In this document: positions 56,701 through 62,700 of the stretch, piece by piece
How the letters are laid out: every line of letters starts with the position of its first letter
Numbering within the stretch: the first letter of the stretch is position 1
Assembly (NCBI RefSeq): GCF_022539315.1
Contig: NC_066316.1
Span: forward strand, 33,667,245 to 33,731,244
DNA length: 64,000 bases
Direction: 5' to 3'
Origin: Serinus canaria
Lineage: Eukaryota; Chordata; Aves; Passeriformes; Fringillidae
Translations under genes and position numbers: made by a program
Notes under the pieces: model-generated
Told to the model about the DNA's origin: nothing
The model's database searches: none
Seen by the model: the letters and a program-made list of their open reading frames with translations, nothing else

Positions 56701-59700
56701 AATGTTGAATATTCCTTCTCCTTTGGTTAAGATCTATCACAGATATAAATTACCTAGCTTTGTCTTCCCTTATAATGAAATCATTAGTGTCCTATTATTT
56801 TATTCAAGAGTGCAAAGAAAAAAGGCAAATGTCACTAAAGTCCTTTTCCAAAACTCAAGAAATTGAAAAAGGTAAGGAAACAACTGCAATGCAGTTACAG
56901 TTGGAGAAGATGTTGGTTAGCTGTGGATCTCCAATCCTATGAACAAAAAAGAAAAAAGACTTTGCCAAGGCTGCCTTGCAGGTGCTCTCACATTCCCCAG
57001 ACCTTTCCAAACTGCCTGACCCCCATTTGATGCCTTTTCTACCTTGTAATACAAAAAAGCAAATTCCAGTATATTACATGCAAGAAAGTGAAATGTCATT
57101 TTCTGAAGACATTTCAGAAGAAATGAAGAAATGAAGAGCTCTGTCATGTCTTCTGATCAGTATGCTCTGCTGAAAAGCATTCACAGAGAGCTCTGGCAAT
57201 TTAGTTCATAGCTAAATCAAATGTCTCCAAGGAATTACCAACTCATGGAACTGTTTGTTCAGAAGTGTTTAAAACTGAAGCATTAAGGAAAAGAGTTTAG
57301 CTTTTCTTCTATTGTTTTGTTACATAGGTGAAGATTCTCAGATTAATTCTGACATCCAGATCTACAAATGGACTGAAATCATGCTGAAAACAAAGGTTCC
57401 ATTCAGGAGAGAACCATGGACAATCTGTTCTAGTTTTTTCTTTGATAGAACAATTTTTTTCTCCATGTTAAAATTCAGGTTTTACAGCAAGGATTAACAA
57501 AAATGAAGAAACTGAGAGAGCATCTGCTGACTGCTGTCCTGCAGTCACAGCCAGCACTTCTGTTAAACCTAAATCATCTCAAGCCCTAAAAGAGTACATG
57601 TTCCTCAAACTATATTACTATGCTAGAATATTTTGTTCTTGGGTTTACAACCAGTTTACAGTATTTTAGAGAGCATCTCCAGCACACATATTTGTTGTTA
57701 AACACTGGGGGATGCTACACAGTGAAGTTTTATGAAAACATGTTAATGATCTTTGAAATGCCTATATTTCTTTTTGAAATTTACTGTTACTCTTATGTTT
57801 AAGTGGAATGGTCTTTCTTAGCAATTGAAAAAAATAGAAAAAGGAGGGAAAAGGGGCTTTTATGATCATGCTTGCTGCTCTTCTCAACACAATTTATATC
57901 CAGCAAGCAATTTAATAATATCTGACAGCAAGATTTCTCTGAAATAGTCAGTTCCCAAAAGCTTTTGAAAAGGAGGTGGCCAGATAAAGATAAGCAATTG
58001 TGCCTCAATAAAAGGAGGTGCAGTATGTAATACCTTCCACGCCTAGCAGACAAGGCAGCAGGACATGAAACAAATGCTCTCACCACAGGAAAATCCCAGT
58101 GGAGGCACTTCCACATCAAAGAACTGACTTTTCAATTTATGCTACCCCCTCACAGGTTCCCTGAGAGCTAATAAGATGCAGAGTCCAGTTAGGAGTCTTC
58201 CCAAGGCAAGAACGTTCCTAACTTTGGTCTACTCTGTCAAAGCTGCAAGAATAAAAGGTGAAATAATACTGTAGCTTTCACATAGCTTAGTCAATGAGCC
58301 AAATGATGAGAGAATTCCCAAGGAAGCCATGGGATTTTTCACTTGTATCAAGAAAAGCCTTGCTATTTTCTCACTGGCAAATAATCTCCTTCTGTGACTT
58401 GGAATAATTTAGTATATTTTTTTTTACTACATAGAGACCTTAAATGAACACCGTTTGCTTCATCAGTCAATCTCTAGGATGATTTATAATTGACAACTTA
58501 TTTTTAATGATTGTAGGATTAATGCAGTATAGAATTATAATTCAGTTCAGTCTTTTTGAACTATGTACTTTTATTTGCATAAATGTCAAGATTTTGAAAC
58601 TGTTTACCCAGTTTGTCTCCCCAATTTACATTCAAGCATGGTAACTGAAAAGAGCCCATGATACCGGGAAACAGAATAAATCAGTACAAGTTAAATACTT
58701 ACAAAATTACAAGAAATTTTTCTGATGCACATCACAGAGAATAATGAGTTTGAGAAAAGAAATAATGTTTTGAAAGATATCCTAGTTTTTTCTTACCATT
58801 GACTTTCCCTAAGCCTGGAGCTTTATTTTTCAGTAAAGTCACTTGAATCTGGGGAATGTTTGTGATGTTTGAATTCAAAACAAATTTGAAGTCCACATGT
58901 CCAACCATACAGGCTTTTGGTAGAACTAGTTCAAAGACATGCTCATCCCAGCTGTTGCTGTCAGGAAAAAAGAAGACAATGACCTAGTGTACAGAGAAAA
59001 TTCCCATCACACAGTTCATTCTGCATCTATGCACATTCTCTTTAAAAAGAAGAAAAACTTATTTTGCATTAGTTGACATCCATAGGAATTTCTGAAGAAG
59101 TCTTTCAAACTTTAAAACTTTCAAGATAACCACATTAATTTTGTGAAGAAGATGTTAAAATGCCAATTGATATGACAGGGAGAAGCAATGTTCACATTAA
59201 AGCAGAAGTGGAAAGATTCCCTATTACCTTTATCACAGTACAGTTTCCATATTATTGTAAACACCAGTTACTTATTTCCATGAAAAATAAAGTACAGGGA
59301 AAAAAGACCAAACAGAACACTAAAAGAAAATCTATCAATTAGTGAAGTGTATGAAAGCACAATCAGACCTTGTAATCTCTTTCAAGTTGCCCTTATCCAT
59401 TGTTTAACACTTAGTGTCAGTTTCCAGTGGTACAAAATCAACATACAGGAGACTCAAAATACTATTTCCAAATTATTTTTAAAGCACATTTGATAATTCA
59501 CACAGGATGAAAAGTGCTTCTTGCCAGGTGCACACTCAGAAGCCTGTGCTCTGCAAAAGGGTGCAGCTTTCTTTTCTTATGTCACATTTTTGTTTTGAAG
59601 ACAAGTTTGGTTTACACTGAAAGTATAAACTTGAGACAAGTACTCCTCAATGATCCATTCCATAGTTTGATACACTTTTTGGGATTGCAAAAAATAGTTC

Positions 59701-62700
59701 AAACAGCAATGAAAATAAAACTAATTATGTGTCAATTGTCCTGTTTGTGTACATTTTTAAAACTAACAGAACTTCTTGATCTCCTTAATTTAGCAGTAAA
59801 TATTTTTTTATAATGTAACTTTGATATACTTATTTAGCTGTATAACTGAGAACACTAAAAAACTGAGTATGCTGCTATAAATATTTTTGAGACATCTTTC
59901 TAACATCTAATTCACAAATAGGTATTTTAACTTCAATAGCATGCTACACACAGAAAACCATTTCAAAATAGATTAAGGAATGGTGCAAATGTATTTATTT
60001 CTTTATGGTAATATCCCTGATGGCCAGATCTCCTTCAGGCACATGTAATACAACTTAAGAGATTTCAGGTACAAGTAATGAAATGGCACGCCAGCTTTCC
60101 AGAGCTAGCAGCATAGAAAAGCAGAAATTTTGGTAGGAAAGATGGACAGAAGCAAGAGAATTTGTGGTTATAATTCAAGAAGAAACAGTGAAGAATTTTC
60201 AGCTAACTGTACAAAGAACACAGGTAAATAACATATAATGAAAATGCATCCCACTGCTCTGGGGGGGAAAAACCCTAAAACCTCTGTTAGCAACTCTAAC
60301 ACTAAATATTTAGAATCACTCATGCCTTTCCTCTAGCTTGGAGAACACATAATCCAATTCTGCCAAACAGAGAGAGGTTTGGGGGTGGTTTTTCATGTCA
60401 CGCAAAGCAAGGACTAAGTAAGACACTCAAAGGAGCCAGACTTTGGAAACAAAGTAATATTCTACTCATCCAATTTTAGTCAAGAATCTGGTACAAGCCC
60501 AGAAATTAATAATAAACCACTTTGTCTGCAGCAATCTTTTGTAGTCTATGCACTGCATACAATGCACACAGCCATTGTGAATTACAACTGTTATTTGTCT
60601 ACCCCAGAAATATATTTTTGACAGAATTGAGCAGCAGATGCTCAATAGGCATATATGGAATAAAGAATCTCCCTGAAGGTCTCACATTAATCCAGCAGTT
60701 AGGAGATCTTATACCTCTGATAATAAACTTCACAATCTAATTCTGTCATTAGTTAAAAAACTCCCCTTTAATTTTTTCTTTTAATATCTCGTAGGTTGCT
60801 TTAAGTACATCCTTTATTGATGTGCAAAGTTTCAAAGTAGCAAACAAATTAATTTACTTCCCTATTATTTTCTCATATATTAGCATTATCTATCCTAAAT
60901 AGATAACCCAATGCAAAGTCTTTCAGGAACTCTTCTACCTTTGAAATACTTCTAAACCTATAGCATCTTTCTAAAGAAAAACATACAATTCATACTTGTG
61001 TTCTAAGCACCAATATACCATCATTCTCAACTACAAGAGATTTTCCAACACACTTTTTCCTTTTCTAGAACATCTCACCGTCTGACCTTCTACTACAACT
61101 GAACATCACTATCTAGCTCTTCCTTCTTTCATATATTTTCAAATAAGTCTCCGCAAGATGAATACATGCTACATAAATTTGAGATAAAGCCAGGAAACTC
61201 AGATGTCACTGTTTTATCCATTCATATTAGGAATTCATGTACCTCTATTTTAAAAGAATGAACCTCATTTAACATTTCAGTTACATTACACCTGAGGGGA
61301 CAATGGTATTTAGATAATTCGCAAGGTAAATCAGACTCTGCTTTTCTTTTTTCTTTGTGCACAGTCTTTTTAAAATAACAAATTAGGATTGTAATATAAT
61401 GCCATTTTCTAAAATACAGTTATAGGATTATCTCTTTCTATCTATTTGAGAAACAAAAGAATTACCATATCAAATTGCATTACTCATCCATCTAACACTG
61501 TAACCCCACATCGTGATAGGTATCAGTATGAGGCACTCAAAAAGGAGATAAAAGGAACCTTATATTAAAGACCAAAAAAATAACCCAGAAATCAATCACT
61601 TATTCTTCCCAGATAACTTTTACTTAAGAGCTAACATGGCTTTCAATCTTAAGACTCTACCCTAAGAACAAAGGGACTGTAATTTAATAATTTTAATCAT
61701 GAGTCATATAGTAGCTGCCAAAGACTTCCAGTACTAAACCAAAACTTCTAACTTTTCCTCTTTACAACCCTGTTTTATTTAGCAGCAAGCATAATTCTTT
61801 TCCTCTAATGAAACAATATTCACAAGCTAATTTTCCACCTATCCCATTCCAATTAACAGCTATCACCTTCACTGCTTGCTTCCTTGTAACTTCATATTGA
61901 TAGCTTTTTACTTTTCAACAGTTGCTGAACACATTTCAATAATCAATTGTTTTAACTGGAAGTTATTTTTCAAGGAACCACCTCCCTTCCACTTGCTACA
62001 TACAGAATATTTGACTTACACAATGCAAATCCACGAGATACATAAAGGCTTTAAAGCATTGCAAGTTTTCAACCGTAGCTTATGAATATTTATTTAAAGC
62101 AAGTCCAACTCCTGTTCTGTGTCAGCCCTGGAAACACCTCCATCTATTACATGTTTTCCCACCTGGAATGCTTCATGCTACCTTTCAGCTGTTTATATGA
62201 CATGCTTTTTTTGCTCCACAGATGACCTCTAGCTTCCCTAGCACCCTTTGGCCATTTCATTACATTATTTTCACTCTATGGCTATTTCAAGTCTACGTGA
62301 CAATCCAAATGTTACACATCAGTGCAACAGATGTGTAGCAGTCTGACCTAAAAACCCTGTACTATCTTATGCACACCTCTTAATAAAACAATTTCTATCT
62401 ATATTGTGTTTCTCCAAGCATTCTTCACAAAAAAACCCATGCAAAGCTACTTCAGGTAGGTTTTAAGTAATCCTTCAAGGAGACTGCAACACTGCTGTAG
62501 TCATATTTAGGGAGCACAGAGGAATTCCAAGTTCTCATGTCATGTGTGAAAAACTAAGTCCTGCTACACATCCCAAGTTGGTGCAGCTCATTTCAATGAA
62601 AATACTGCCTAAACTTTAACACTACTAGGGCTTTGGAGAGGCTTAAATGTTTCATATATAAAGATTTAACTTGAACAGACATAAAATGAGATTCTACCTT

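Noticed and set aside
59514..59813. 99-codon plus-strand ORF in the w1-w2 intron
   Set aside because: AT-rich chance ORF with Leu/Phe-heavy composition and no recognised similarity.
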